DNA of 64,000 nucleotides, taken from assembly GCA_024036415.1 (NCBI GenBank), contig JAMWET010005499.1:62001-126000 (forward strand), in the 5' to 3' direction. The first letter of the stretch is position 1. Every line of letters begins with the position of its first letter. Origin of the DNA: Prochilodus magdalenae (taxonomy: Eukaryota; Chordata; Actinopteri; Characiformes; Prochilodontidae). Shown in pieces: positions 22,265 through 34,459 of the stretch. A program made the position numbers and the translations under genes. The notes beneath the pieces were generated by a model. It did no database searches and had not been told where the DNA came from. It was given only the letters and a program-made list of their open reading frames with translations.

Positions 22265-23943
22265 AATTGGTGGGATTATAGATAATAGATCTGCAAAGCA
22301 GCAAATCATTATATTCATGAACTCAACAAAAACGGGACAACAGCTCATTCCAGGCCCAAACTATAGGGTTGTAAATGTGGCAGAGATACAGATATGTTCT
22401 ATGCAGATGTCAGTGGACAACATAAATACTGAATAAATGCACTCTATGACATCTTTAAGGTAGTGATGCTGAGGAATTAAGTAAGGAGTAAAACTAAAGC
22501 CGGGGGAAATCCTGGACAAATTCAATTAAAAGAGGGAGGTGGGCTGTGAGAACAGGAAATCTGAACCTGACCCGAGCTTGGCACATATTTGAAAAATGAC
22601 GTCCGAACAAATATTTCATGCTCTGACAGTCACTCAGTGGCAGCCTGAGATTGGCCAGCAGCCCAACAGTTGGTTTGGTGTGTCAGGTTCTTTACTTTGC
22701 AAATGCCTGTGCCTCATCACCTGCAATCATCCTGTAACCTGATGCATGTTCGATGCTCCTCTCGTCTGTTGGTTCATGATGGCGTAGGTCAGGCTACCTT
22801 CAGACAAAGCTGAGGTAGGTCAAGTAGGTGATGCTAAACTGCAAAGCTTTCTTCATGTTCTGAGTTCCTAAGTGCCATCCCCTCTCCCGTTAAGACGCTT
22901 AAGCAGCCAGACCTTTGCTTTGGCAGCTGGCTAATCACCCTGTCCTTCTTGATTTCTGTCTCTGCCACGGCTAATCTGCAGGGGAGCCCCTATTGAGCCA
23001 CCTGCATATTGCTGCTAAAAGACATCTCGCTGCCCAAGCCCCTCTGATGATTCCAGCAATCATCGAGACGGTGCAAACGTGTGATTTGAGAATGAATTGA
23101 TGACACCTATTTCATCGGGATCATATTGCACCACAGTCTCCCAGGTACGTCTTCTGAAGTAAGACTGAGCACTCCGAAGGACACTTTATTAAATTGAATG
23201 GAGTGAGCAGAGGGGGCTCTGAGCAGTGACTGACACTCAACATCCATTCATACCCTTCTGTGTCAATGGCAGGTTGTTTGCTATGCTGTTCACGCGCCTG
23301 TCATGCCAGAGGCCGGCCCCCAAAGGAGAGAGTGCTTGTCTGATTGGCCAGAGAGGGGAGAATGAGCCGCATCGGCAGTCGGCTCACGTCATCTAGTCTG
23401 CGCAGCAACACGGCAAAGCAATGACGTCAAAGACAGCCCCTTCACTGAAGGTAAAGGACTTTAATTCCTCACCAGGAATTGCAGGGTGTGATGGGGCTGT
23501 CTGGCTGAGAGGAAAGAGCTCTGTCATTATCAGGATAATAAAATGGATTCTGGGGAAGACTTTGAGATTTAGAATTGTTCTTTTCTTTCTTTTATAATGT
23601 CGGTCCATTTCTCATGGTCAGGGACTTACAAGTGCCTCAAGACTTACCAAATGTCTTTGTGGTGCTCTAGCTTGAGCTTACACTGAAAATGTGAGCAACT
23701 GTGCATCTGTACACTTTTGTTTCTCTCAAAAACATGTTGCAACTACTGGCACCCCTGGACCTTCTGGACAAAATTACAGATGCATATGCTTTAGGAACGC
23801 TTGCAGTAATGGTCTGGCAAAAACTCAAATGCATGCAATTTTCCACTTGCCCCAGATGTTTGGCTTCTATGTAGCATAACACTCGAGCTATGATGCTAAT
23901 TTAAACACTAGAAGTCAATAGTCACCCACATCTCTTCCATATC
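22265..23943. other. Unique block with regulatory character (22560-23450)
   Basis: From about 22560 to 23450 the DNA is balanced in composition, free of recognised repeats and dense in transcription-factor-like words. Examples are a CCAAT-type 'gattggcc' near 23342, a CRE at 23422, and a CpG-rich stretch 23290-23415. It is the best stretch in the window for a conserved enhancer or distal promoter. No open frame supports an exon. Confidence 0.35.
23422..23429. promoter_or_regulatory. Palindromic CRE (TGACGTCA)
   Basis: An exact 8-bp cAMP-response element that CREB/ATF dimers bind, within 100 bp of a CCAAT-type box and several CpGs. The exact match is seen. Function is inference. Confidence 0.45.
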
Positions 23944-24176
23944 GTCGCTGTCCAATGAAAACCGTGTATCTCCATTTTTGTTAATTTTTATTTTTTGGCA
24001 GCATTTGATCACATGAGCTGCTGTTTATATTGGGTGGACGAGTCATAATGAATGGATCCCCAGAAATATCCAAAACATGCTTGGAAAAACGTTGGGTTCC
24101 ATTAACTGTATCCAGTTTTTGTCCTCTCCTGTAAAGTTGCCGTTTTGGAGATACTTGTTTTTCTTTGGGCAGCGAC
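23944..24176. mobile_element. MITE family M, copy 2, with intact terminal repeats
   Basis: A 233-bp element. The left end 'gtcgctgtccaatgaaaa' and the right end (read in reverse, 'gtcgctgcccaaagaaaa') form terminal inverted repeats that continue for about 35 bp with few mismatches. There is no coding capacity. Partial copies are at 18841 and 58083. The superfamily is unknown. Confidence 0.8.
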
Positions 24177-25223
24177 TACATATACATAATTTCATAAGGA
24201 CTAAGCAGAGTTTTTAGAAGGGCTCGTATTGCTAACTAATGTACTGTAGCTAATAACAGTAATTACCTATAGATAATATAACTGGTAAATGTATGTATTT
24301 CAGATGAAAGGATGCTTGCTTGGGGTTCATAGTTGAAATACAGATCACTACAGGGGGATGGGGTGTTTGCATGATACTGGAACAAATTTAAAATCATAAC
24401 ACTAACCTATATAACACATAAATGATTGCTTTAACACACCTAATTGGGTGAAATGTTTGACATTTGTGAGTCAGATGGCAGCTTACTAACTAGTATTTAG
24501 AGGGCTGACCTGCGATTAGCTGTCACATGACCTTGGTAAATCAATGAAATGCAAGTAATTTCTTTTGACACAGATGTGAGCCAATGGCACACATAATATT
24601 GTTTGCGAGTGCCCGTCCAGGCATTGATCGGGACTGGAAGTTGAAAAACCAGATGGTCCGGCCTAAAACCGGACATGGGTACCCTTGGTCTTCCTCACAA
24701 CACAGGACTGCTTGCTTACCAGATAACTTTACGCATAATTTGTTCTGACCTTGATGGCAGTGGCTACAACTATGCTATCTTATTTTCGCCTTTTTTGCCG
24801 ACTCCTCTTCATGTCCCATACAAGCAGAGCCTAAATGTCAACATGTGGATATTGTATATCTGTTAGCCACAGAGTTATCCGCCTCTGTGTTTTTTTAGAT
24901 TTAGTGAAGCTGTCAGAAAGGTCTAGCTGCAACCTGCTCTGTTAGACCTCAGACACACTACTTTTTGCTGCTCAACTACAAGCTAAAACACATTATGTAA
25001 TGCCTTTTTGTTTTCCATTTAACCCCAGACATATACATTCATTTTTGAGACTATTAACCAGTTATTTTCCCTCACTCAAACATCTTGGGCAACAGGACAA
25101 ATCAATAAAAATCCTGAAACAGTAAGGGGGCAAAATCACTTAATCAGCTGCTTATGTCGCTTATTAGATTCTCTCCACCTCTTTAAACCTCATGCCAATT
25201 GCACAGACTTGTAGATAGATGTA
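24177..25223. other. Unique DNA
   Basis: No gene or repeat family recognised. A short perfect hairpin 'gtccgg-cctaaaa-ccggac' lies near 24657-24675. Confidence 0.4.
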
Positions 25224-25372
25224 GGGCGGTGCTTTAGTGGGTATCGCTTTCACCTCACAGCGAGAAGGGCCTGGGTTTGATTCACTGACCTTTCTGCCCG
25301 GAAGTTCTCCTCGTGTCTGTGAGGGTTTTCCTCTGGGTGTTAAGGTTTCACAGTTCAAAGACATGCAGTAAA
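25224..25372 (+). mobile_element. DANA/Mermaid-like tRNA-derived SINE, degraded
   Basis: The order of words is that of this SINE family: 'ggcggtgctttagtgggtat' (box A region), 'cgctttcacctcacagcgag', box B GGTTTGATTC at 25274-25283, then 'gttctcctcgtgtctgtgag' and 'agttcaaagacatgcagt'. Deletions within the body and box changes suggest an old copy. DANA was described from zebrafish and Mermaid from catfish and others. Confidence 0.85.
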
Positions 25373-25671
25373 CCTATTAATTTATATTCACACATGCCAG
25401 ATTGTGCCATTTCGTGTCACTGTTCACCTTGTTATTCCCCCATGGATACCTTTTTTTGCAGTCTCTTTCTAAACATGGCATAATTAACACTGACCTTATC
25501 TGAACAAGCAAGACCTTCAGTTCCTTGGATGTGAGTTCCTAGGTTCACAGTAGACCAGCTACTTCTGGGAAGATTCAACGCAGTTCAAAGTTTTCCGCAA
25601 TTCGAGGTAATGGTTCTCACTTCGGTTTGTTGCAGACTCAGGGCATTAGAAAAAGAATAATAATGTATTTG

Positions 25672-25856
25672 GTAAGACTCTACATTAAGTGTTGACTAAC
25701 TAACATGACAAACTACATTAACCATGGTTACCATGCTCAGCTAATGTTGAGCATGTAAACATGAAACAACTACAAGTTTACATGTTATATAACATTAGGT
25801 AATTGTTAATGACTCACTTAATGCTAGTTAGTCAACACTTGATGTAGAGTGTTCTA
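25672..25856. mobile_element. MITE family K, copy 1, with terminal inverted repeats
   Basis: A 185-bp palindromic element. The left end 'actctacattaagtgttgac' and the inverse of the right end 'actctacatcaagtgttgac' match over more than 30 bp. The middle has a secondary inverted pair ('catgtaaac' with 'gtttacatg'). No coding capacity. Confidence 0.8.
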
Positions 25857-26084
25857 GAAGGGGGGAAAATACTCTTTTACAGCACTAAATTAGTAGCTAG
25901 CATCTGAGAGATTTAGAAAAAGAAGGTCCTAAGGTAATTCCAGTGCCATACAGATGTAGTGCCAGTCCTACCTTATAACCAACATAAGCAGCTGTTTATG
26001 TGGCCACCAGGGGTCCCACTAACAACTTCTGGGTTATTAATGTACAATTAAGCTGTCTAAGATAGTTAAGTAAAGTAAAAAAAA

Positions 26085-26240
26085 CAGTAACACTTCACAT
26101 TAAGTATTGACTTACATGAAGTAACTGACTTAACGAATGTTAGGTAAACATGTAATGACTGTTACATGTTTATCTCACATGTCAACATGTGGTTGTTACA
26201 TGTCCACTTAATATTAGATAAGCACTGTACCCATTTTTAA
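26085..26240. mobile_element. MITE family K, copy 2, diverged
   Basis: The left end 'cttcacattaagtattgact' aligns with copy 1, and the interior repeats 'taaacatgtaa' and 'ttacatgtttat' as an inverted pair. The right terminal repeat is poorly kept. Confidence 0.55.
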
Positions 26241-27479
26241 CGTATTGCTTCATGTATTACTAAAAAATGACAAAATAAAAATGGTAACTGGCTAATCATG
26301 CCTCAAATAAGAATGTATGAATCCAGAGCTGATGAATAGCAGAAAAAGAGAAGATGGGGAAGCTATTGCATTACCTTGTGGTTGGATAACAAGAAGCAGT
26401 TGATCTCGTGTAGCAGGGTCAAGCTTTCATAAAGTTTTACAAAACCTGCCAAACACAGCTGAAGTTAACTTGTTTTACAGCAGCGGTTCAGTTTTTCTGT
26501 TAACCTGGGTTTAGATTCTCAGGCTGTGATTAATCCTGATGGCTGCACACATGAAAGCATGACATGACATTTATGACAAATAGCCAGTCGCAAGAAACAT
26601 GAGGAGAAAATGTCAAAGTAGGAGAAAAGAAATCACATGACCTCAATATGTTGGAACACAAAGCCTTTCAAACGGTAAAAAAGCACAGCTGTCACCACAC
26701 CAGTATTTCAGTTGTATAATTTAAAGCCCAAAGAGTTCGATTTCTATCAGTGTCAGATCAAGCTGAAACTCAGCAACACTTTTACTTGTTCCATCCAAAA
26801 GGGCCATACTCTGAAGGGCCCCGTATTCTTTTTAGCTCTTGGACTTTGCTGCGCAGAGTGACTGGATAGATACTAGGTTCCATTGCTTTTAAGTTTTTGT
26901 TTCCCTTTTATGGAAACAGTGCAGATAAAACAGAAAAAACCTCTGAAAAGATGGCTTTGACCAATTCAGAGCACACCCCATTTGAGTCATTGGAGATTAA
27001 CCACTTAAAAGAATCTGACAACAACAAAATGTGTTTAATCTCAACGGCCGAGAAAAAGCCCATACCGCTACACGGTGCAGAGCATTGAAATCCAAAGGGG
27101 CACGTCTATTCTCTGTAAGTGGAGATGACATGATGAAAGTGAAATCTAAGTCCAGGATGACAACATGGCTTGGGGAACTCCTCATAAAGGCTTTGTGGTC
27201 TTTGTCTTGTTTGATCAGTCCTTTGGAAAAATAACCCGGTGAACAAAAGTGTTTTGAAGTTATCCGAGGTGACGATACCATTGCGTCCAGATCTAAGACC
27301 AAAGCACAGACTTCTACACTGGATAGGTTTTCTGCCTATCAGCCCTTGGCTCTGTGTTCAAAGCAAGCTGTGTTCCATTTAATGAGAGAGACCAGCACAA
27401 TACAGACAGGCCCTACAGTGGTCCAGACATGACCCAACAATTCGCGTTATGCACTTAACAAATATGATCAAGACACATC
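26241..27479. other. Unique DNA
   Basis: Open frames on both strands at about 26897-27302 have no recognisable domain. No repeat identified. Confidence 0.4.
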
Positions 27480-27938
27480 AAGAGGTAAGTTAGCAAAGAC
27501 AAGTCATGAAAGTTACCAAACCTCACATCAAAAGCACCGTAAGTGTAGTTCATTCAACGCTGTGGATAGACCAAGGAAAATATGAGGACAAAAAAACGAG
27601 AGTTCACAACACTCGAGTTCAAGAAAGAGATATAGAGAAAACGTGACTCCTAGCAACCATGCAAAACCGGGTAGACCACCAAAACTGTCACCATCAGATA
27701 AACTGTACTTAAAGCAGTTATCTTCAAGAGATCAAAGCTCCACTCCAATCTGCAGGTGTTTCTGTACATTCCTCCACTGCGAGAGGACAGCTCAATGCTG
27801 TAGGTCTAAAAGAGTGTAGTGGTAAAGCAGCCCACACTGAGTAAAGAAATCAGACCAAAAGAAGCTGAAGGTATTCTCAAAACAATGGACTGGCCACCCA
27901 AGATCCCGGACCTCAACATCACTGAGTGTGTATGGGAA
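27480..27938 (+). mobile_element. Tc1 family C relic, internally deleted
   Basis: N-terminal coding remains at about 27640-27720 (NHAKPGRPPKLSPSDKLYLK, the HTH linker). After losing the middle of the DDE core, it jumps to MDWPPKIPDLNITECVWEY at 27883-27938, the conserved WPPQSPDLNxxECVW block containing the catalytic Glu. The copy is cut right after this motif by the terminal repeat of a family F element. Confidence 0.8.
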
Positions 27939-28440
27939 TACACTCATTGTCAAAGGAATAGTTGCACCCAGAGGGAATCAACCAACAGGTGTGAAACTTG
28001 GTGGGTAGGTTTGACACCATGAGACATGCAAATGATTCAAGTCTCACGTTCTCAATAGACTCAGTAGCCACTATATGTGTGTATACATTCATTTACAAAC
28101 AAGACTACGTGTACACCAAAACATCAGCCCCCCTAATACCACCTCGATCCTCGCCAAAGGCTGCAGTGGTGTCATGCCAGACTGTCATGGAGTTACTCGG
28201 AAGCGGGTAGTCTTTATTCTTGCTTATGTCTCTGTGTAGACGACCAGTGAATCCATATATGAAGTCACTGGATTCACTGCCAAAATGAATAGGTTTATTG
28301 TCTCACCTCACTTGTCCAGAAGACCTGGTGTCACTCCACCTCCACCTCTACCCCAAAATCTGCAGGTACTGTGAATGCATGGGAAGTGGTGGTCTTTCGT
28401 CATTCTGAATGCCAACATATCCGATGATTTGTGAGGATCT
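27939..28440 (+). mobile_element. Tc1 family F relic, starting at its terminal repeat
   Basis: It begins at a TA dinucleotide with 'tacactcattgtcaaaggaa', the family F end. 'gtgggtaggtttgacaccat', 'gagacatgcaaatgattcaa', a degraded middle ('ccagactgtcatggagttac') and the C-terminal coding stretch 'tccagaagacctggtgtcac' follow, as in the 62-kb copy. The 3' end is missing. Confidence 0.75.
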
Positions 28441-31249
28441 GAGGAGTTAATTTTTTTAAAAAGGGCTCAAGGCTGCTGCCAGCATAGTATTCTAAAGACT
28501 GAGTCCACTTGCAAGCAGCAGTTCACAGCCTGTTATTAATCCTGAAAGCACAACGGGAACATCAACAGATTACATCACAAACTGCTAAGTAAATGTGAAG
28601 GTTTACCACATGTAAATACTCAAGTAAAGGTCATATCCAGAAACATTTTAAAGGCCAAGCACTCACACACTGGTTCAGGTATCTTTACCTACTCTTAGGA
28701 CAAAATACCTAGGCTTGTTTGCATTGTGTTCCAAGTAATAAGTCTGTGTCTGTGAGTGTTAAACCAGCACTGTATACTATTGTTGTCGGGTTTTACTATG
28801 GAAAAGACATTACAATATGGGAGCCTTATGGTGCTACTAGTCACCCTGTTAAGCCTGAAATAAACATTTTAAGGTACCACGTCATACATCTACACATATT
28901 AACTTCACGCCCCCAGGCTCAAAAAGAAGGATGGGCTTGATGTTTAGGTCTTAAATGCAAACTCAGTGTACAGTGACAACAGTGGATAATTCACTCAAAC
29001 TGACTCATGTCCTTCACTATGTTTTGGCACATATTGCAGATATAGAAGATATAACATATTTGAATTCTGCAAACATGTATACACCGCAAAAACAGTAACC
29101 AAGTATTTCTATGTAAATACTTTACACCCCTTGCCCATACCCCCTCCCCCCATTTCCTCTATAACGAGAAGTGCTGGCCGCCATCCAACACAGTGCTGGT
29201 AAATAAGTTTGTTTAGAACAAAAATAAACAAATAGTGAGATGACATGATGGGCATCAACTGATTAACCATGGAAAGACACACTATGGGTGCCAGCAATTC
29301 TGTGCAGGCTGATTGGTCAACGGTGGATTCAAATACAAATCAGACCGCTGGGTGATGGAACATTACATCCCAAAAATAGGAAAAAAAAATAAAGGCAAGA
29401 CATCAGAGAAATGCAGATATGCATGTGGCAGGTGATGGTTTAATGGATTTCCATGCCAGAGACTGCAAAGCTTTTTTCTACTTCTATCCCATAAACAGAT
29501 TCATATCTCTTCCCAAAAAAACGGTGTGCTTGTTTTCTGCAAACATACTCCACTGATAACAAATCTCGACATTTGTTTGTGGTACAGTGAGGGCCTTCGA
29601 CGCTATAATTGGAGATTTGGAGCTTGCACGCACATGCCCCAAATTGAATTCCACTAAATGCACAGCTGAGTGCCAAAAACCGAAAGGCTTTAAAAGCCAT
29701 TGACAGACCTGACAACTATTCCTGACTCCTTCCCATGCGGGCAAACTGTGGCTGAGCATGTGCTAATGGCTGCACAGCTACAGTCCAATGTGGACATGAA
29801 AGAGCACGTAACAGACACACTGCGTTTCATGCCGTCGCACTGTGCATCAATGGAAAAAAAATGTTCCTGGAAAACTGGCAAACTACGCTACTATGCAAAC
29901 AGGGCGGATTCTGGCAGAGGATGAGGCTTTGTTCTCTCGATACTGCAGGCACAATATTACAGCTGAGGCTACAGAATACTGCTTACATGACTATATAATA
30001 GGTACCTACAATAGATGGCTAGATTTGTACTACTGGAGGCACAATAACGCTGACAGATTAAGACACGCTGATTATCCTGCTACAATGAAAGTACGGCTAG
30101 CTTTGCAGAAAAAGCTTTAAGCCAGTGTGTATCAGGATGAACAGAGTCAAACACAACACTGAAGAGCCCCTGCACTCAAATATATGCTTGTAAAAGGAGC
30201 AACTCCTCAGGGATGGTGTCTTATGGTTATATAGGCTGATATTTGAACGAGGTCATAAGACCACCTCTTGCAGTCACCTGGCACTGCTCTAGTAACAGGT
30301 AGGATATTACTACAGTAGCTTTCACCCCAGCACAGGTTAATTGCAACGGCAGTACATTAACACATTGCTGACGAGGTTTCAAGAATTAAGACTAACCATT
30401 GTGCATGCAAACCTTTGTACTTGTGTGTGGAGCTGTTGTCTTAAGCTACCTTTGCTCCATCTTCGCTAGAAGCTAGTGTTAGTTTAGCGTTAGCTAACAT
30501 AATCATGCAGCTTCATTCCAGCTCACTAAGAGAACACTGACACTGATTATGAGTATAAAGACTCAAATCTGAACAAATAAACCTGTGAATTTGTGTGTGG
30601 AGATGTAAAGCTAAGCTAATTTGCTCCACCTTTAAACACATATGCTAGAAGCTAACCTAGCCTGGCAAGAAAGCCTAAGCTTTACACACAACCATGCGGG
30701 TTCATTAAGGCAAGTTTAAGACTATAGTCTTAGCGAGTACACGTGTATGACTGGTACCAAAGTGACCAAAAGACAGATACTTTGGGGTTTTAAATTTTGT
30801 TTCTGCCCAAGTTGTTCAGTCTGTTCACTCTGCATATCTCCATATTCATGCTTATATTCTGTATATCTTTCTGATTTTAATGAGCACTCAAGTTTTGCAA
30901 CTGAACACCAAAACTGGATATCTGATAGTTTAATGAACTGAGGAATCTGAACTTGTAATTGGCCCACCAACTTCTGAGGATGAACTTTTTCTAGATGTTA
31001 AAAAACGTTCCCTGCAGATTTCTTTGAAAGAAGTCTTTGCAGGTCTACTGTAAAGAATGGAGGCTGTAATAAAGCCACAGAGTAATATTATATTTAGTTG
31101 TTGCTGCATTTTTCCTGATGCTGAATAATGAATAACCTATACTGCAAAATGAATTGCATTTATTTATTATTTACTTTCTATTTTACATTCAATTTACATT
31201 CTGTTGTAATAGATTCAAGTCTGCATCTCTGACATTTTTCAGTTTATTT
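28441..31249. other. Unique DNA with a balanced block at 29440-29930
   Basis: About 29440-29930 is balanced, lacks repeats and has open frames on both strands (91 codons minus, 74-92 plus) without any known domain. It is a candidate conserved non-coding element or exon. A CCAAT word 'gattggtca' is near 29311. Confidence 0.3.
30412..30690. repeat. Imperfect tandem duplication
   Basis: Two successive units share 'acctttgtacttgtgtgtgg' / 'acctgtgaatttgtgtgtgg', then 'ttgctcca' and 'gctagaagcta'. They differ by small insertions and deletions. Confidence 0.5.
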
Positions 31250-32075
31250 AAAAAAATAAACATAGCTCCTGGTCTAGGCCTACCAATTAATATAAATGTG
31301 ATCAATACTGAGCATCTTTTACACTTTTGATATAATTTCTCAATCTTAGTGGGAATAGGGTTAAGGTTAGATTTAGGGATTTAGTTACAGTGTAAAAGTC
31401 AAACGTAAGTGATTACCATGCCTGCATTTCTTAAGTTAACTCAACTTAAGGACACTTACATTTCCCAAACTTCTTAGTTTAGTCCAAAGTTCTCCTAACC
31501 TCGTTTTTGTGGGAGTCTTTCTATCACAGGATCCAAACAGGCTGTTTTTCTTCTTGAGTTCTCAATTACAGATGGCTGTGGCATTACTGGGTTTCCAACT
31601 CACAATCTTGTATTGGGGTTACAGTTAAGTCTGTTTGTTATCTGTGACCATAGCTATGACTTTTAGGATATAATGTTATTTACAGCTACAGCTGCAATCA
31701 ATATTATTAAACCCCACTGCAAATTAGGGTTATTAGCAAAATGTACAAACTTTCAGCAAATGAGTACAATTAAAATGGCTCAAGACAACTAAGATAACAA
31801 CAAGTAGTTTCTCCAAATTCAACACAAGCCATATTTAAAGACTACTGCAGTCTCAGAATAATTCAGCCCCCTGAACAGAATCCCTCTGAGGAGCACACAT
31901 TTGCAAAACAGGTGGTGCAAATCAAATGTTTGCTGCAACTGTATATTTGCCATAGTATTAGGTTTTTCCACCCATTTAACTGTGCCACCAACCATTAAGC
32001 AATGCAATGCTAAAATGCTACATTGATATGACATTACATCATATTTAATGCATCATACACTCACTATAATTGAAT
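31250..32075. repeat. Unclassified repeat family R, copy 1 (interrupted)
   Basis: This segment aligns with 34460-35030. Shared words in order are 'tctaggcctac', 'aatgtgat', 'agttacagtgtaaaa', 'cttagtttagtc', 'aggttctcct/ctact', 'ttcttcttgagttctc / ttcctcttgggtttcc', 'gctgtggcatt', 'ccatagctatgactttta' and 'cattacatcatat'. The similarity is broken by an insertion at about 31686-31950. No coding capacity or known family is evident. Confidence 0.7.
31686..31950. mobile_element. Mariner/Tc1-type non-autonomous insert in family R
   Basis: It starts 'agctgcaatcaatattatta' and contains 'ttcagccccctgaacagaat' and 'aaaacaggtggtgcaaatca', an arrangement I remember from Tc1/mariner-type MITEs of fishes whose ends read 'cagctgcaatcattattcaa'. 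The other copy of family R lacks this segment, which confirms that it is an insertion. Confidence 0.6.
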
Positions 32076-32903
32076 GCACTAGGATTAACGTTAAGCTGTC
32101 TTGACCCCCTACATGCTAACTCCAAGGCATGTTTGGGCTTGCCCCAAAGCCCCCATTTCAGCCACCAGCTAAACCCACCCTCATCCTAAACCAAAACACC
32201 ATATAATCGATTATGCATGTGTTTTCATTTTTGCCTGTATTAGAGTGCCATTAAATGACATTACCTACATTTAATGTTATGACACATTATCATTTTTCTC
32301 AACTGCTGCTTCGTTGTTGTTGTGGCATTTGTGAGAATAATGCCACAAAGCTTCTACACTTATTACTCTAGAAGCTCTGAGTTCATTTGCATTTTCACTG
32401 TGCCTTATGCTCCCGTAATACCAGGCTATAAAACTTATATTAGTTCTTTCATGAACACCATATATCTTTCGGCAGGCTGCAAAGAAATTACAGAGAGAAA
32501 TCAAGGACGGCGCCAGGCAGTTGTGAAGAGCCATATAGGCACATGAAACCTACAATTTACATTTCAATCCTGCAAATGTCAATGAAATTATGCCTCCAAG
32601 CAGCATCAGCAGGATGAAGTTAGTGGATGTTAGAGAGTGATGTTAACAGCTGTGGAAAAGGAGTTCCAAAATGATGCAGTTTGAGAAGAAATATAAACAT
32701 TGTTAAATCTATAGTAACACAAGAAAACTGTAAATTGCAATTTCAAATCAAAAGAAACTAATATTCGGTGTATTTTCTGTATATAAATCAGTTTACAGAA
32801 TTGTAACTGATCTGTATTTAAGTCAGTAAAATAAAGTCAACTAATCATATTTACATTTTACAGGACATTTAATTCCAACATAAAATGATACAATGATGCA
32901 GAG
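32076..32903. other. Unique DNA
   Basis: No gene or repeat recognised. Confidence 0.4.
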
Positions 32904-33510
32904 TACTGTGGAAAAGTCAGAGACCACTCTTCATTGTTTCATTTCCTGTCAAAACAGTCATTAAGTACATGTTATTCACTTTTTGGAAGATATTTCTAAA
33001 GACTTTAAATACAGGCAAACTGGAGTTTTAAAAAAACTGGGCCCAAAACCACCAAAACTGTCATCATCAGATAAACAGCACCCCAAGCTTCATGTTTGCG
33101 AGAGAGGAGAACATCAAGCTTTACTCTGGCTCCAGATCAAAACATAAACAGGTGATTCTGTCCATCTTTCCACTGTAAGAGGACTACTGAACACTATGGA
33201 TCTGAAAGGATGTGTAGCTCTGAAGAAGTGATTACTGAGAAAATGGAATAGATATTCAGAAGAGTACATCTAACAACGAAGCTACTGATAGGATGAATGG
33301 GTTGAAATGGGTGAAATGTGACCCCCCAAAGTCCAGACCTTGCATCAGTTCATGTGTTTGGAATAATTTGAGTAGTGAGAAACAGAAAACACAACACATT
33401 TCTAAGACTTTGGTGGTGTGAAAAAATATCCCTGCTTCTGTCAAAAGCATTCGGATAAATGACAGGGCTGGAAAAAGTTTCCATTCACTGTGATGCATCA
33501 ATTTAAAAAT
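32904..33510 (+). mobile_element. Tc1 family C relic with 5' terminal repeat
   Basis: The left end 'tactgtggaaaagtcagaga' is a typical Tc1-type terminal repeat starting at TA. The linker-encoding segment 'aaaccaccaaaactgtcatc' follows at about 33050. The block near 33320-33400 reads DPPKSRPCISSCVWNNLSS, a decayed WPPQSPDLNxxECVWxxL. The first and second Asp motifs are absent or unrecognisable, and the 3' terminal repeat is lost. Confidence 0.75.
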
Positions 33511-34459
33511 GACTCATCAGCATCAATTCTGAAATTATAATAACATTCAATCAAATATGTCCTCATTTTTGTCTGAAATAAAATTATTGGAGCATTCTCA
33601 GATTATAAAAGAGGTGTGCTTTGATTCTCTCTTTCTGTGTGTAGGTAGCTGGACAGTCTCGATTGTGTACTCTGGGTACTTTTAAATGGCATTCTTAATC
33701 GCACCAAAATGATCAAATAAACTTGTGGTGAGATTTGAGATTTCATGACTCCTGGAATTGTAACTGAACTGAACTGTAGTGAGACTTACATGTTTCGTAA
33801 AACTGAAAGAGTTCTGGTTGTTTTCTAATACAGTTCCATTAACACATTGAGGCTGTAGGTTACAATGCTTGCAGTTACATTCAATACATCTGGCCTGCTT
33901 TATTGATCCAGCTGCTGGATCAGTATGGTTTGGAAATAGCCCCTGAGCATCTGGCCATTGTTTAATCTGACCCCCAGGAGTGAAAAAAGAGTACTTTTGT
34001 TTCTTTTGTTACCTTTGCATGCTGTATATAGACAAAATACTAGCATTGCAGGTATACTATGATAATCCCTTGCAGCAAATTAAACAATCAATTAATAATA
34101 TTACATGGATAAAGACTGGTCTACACTTTGACCAAAATAAATGTACTACTATTTATCAAAGCACCCAGAACCCACAAACACTGATTGGTCAAAATGTTCC
34201 CAGCAAACAATGACAGTATGTTCCAGCAGGATAATAGACTGTGCCTAGGATGTCCCAAATTGGTTTGACGAATGATGTGGACTGCATGTTCACCAGAAAT
34301 GAACCTCTAATTCATGTTTCCTTCCCATGTACAGTACATGATGGTCAGAGTTCAGCCTCACAAGATAACACCTCACAGCTTGTACAGGTGTGGGGCCGTC
34401 CCCTGAGGTAACATCACTTCATTGTCAATCTGTACACAGCTGTCCTATAACCTTTAGTA
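33511..34459. other. Unique DNA
   Basis: No gene or repeat recognised. Confidence 0.4.
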
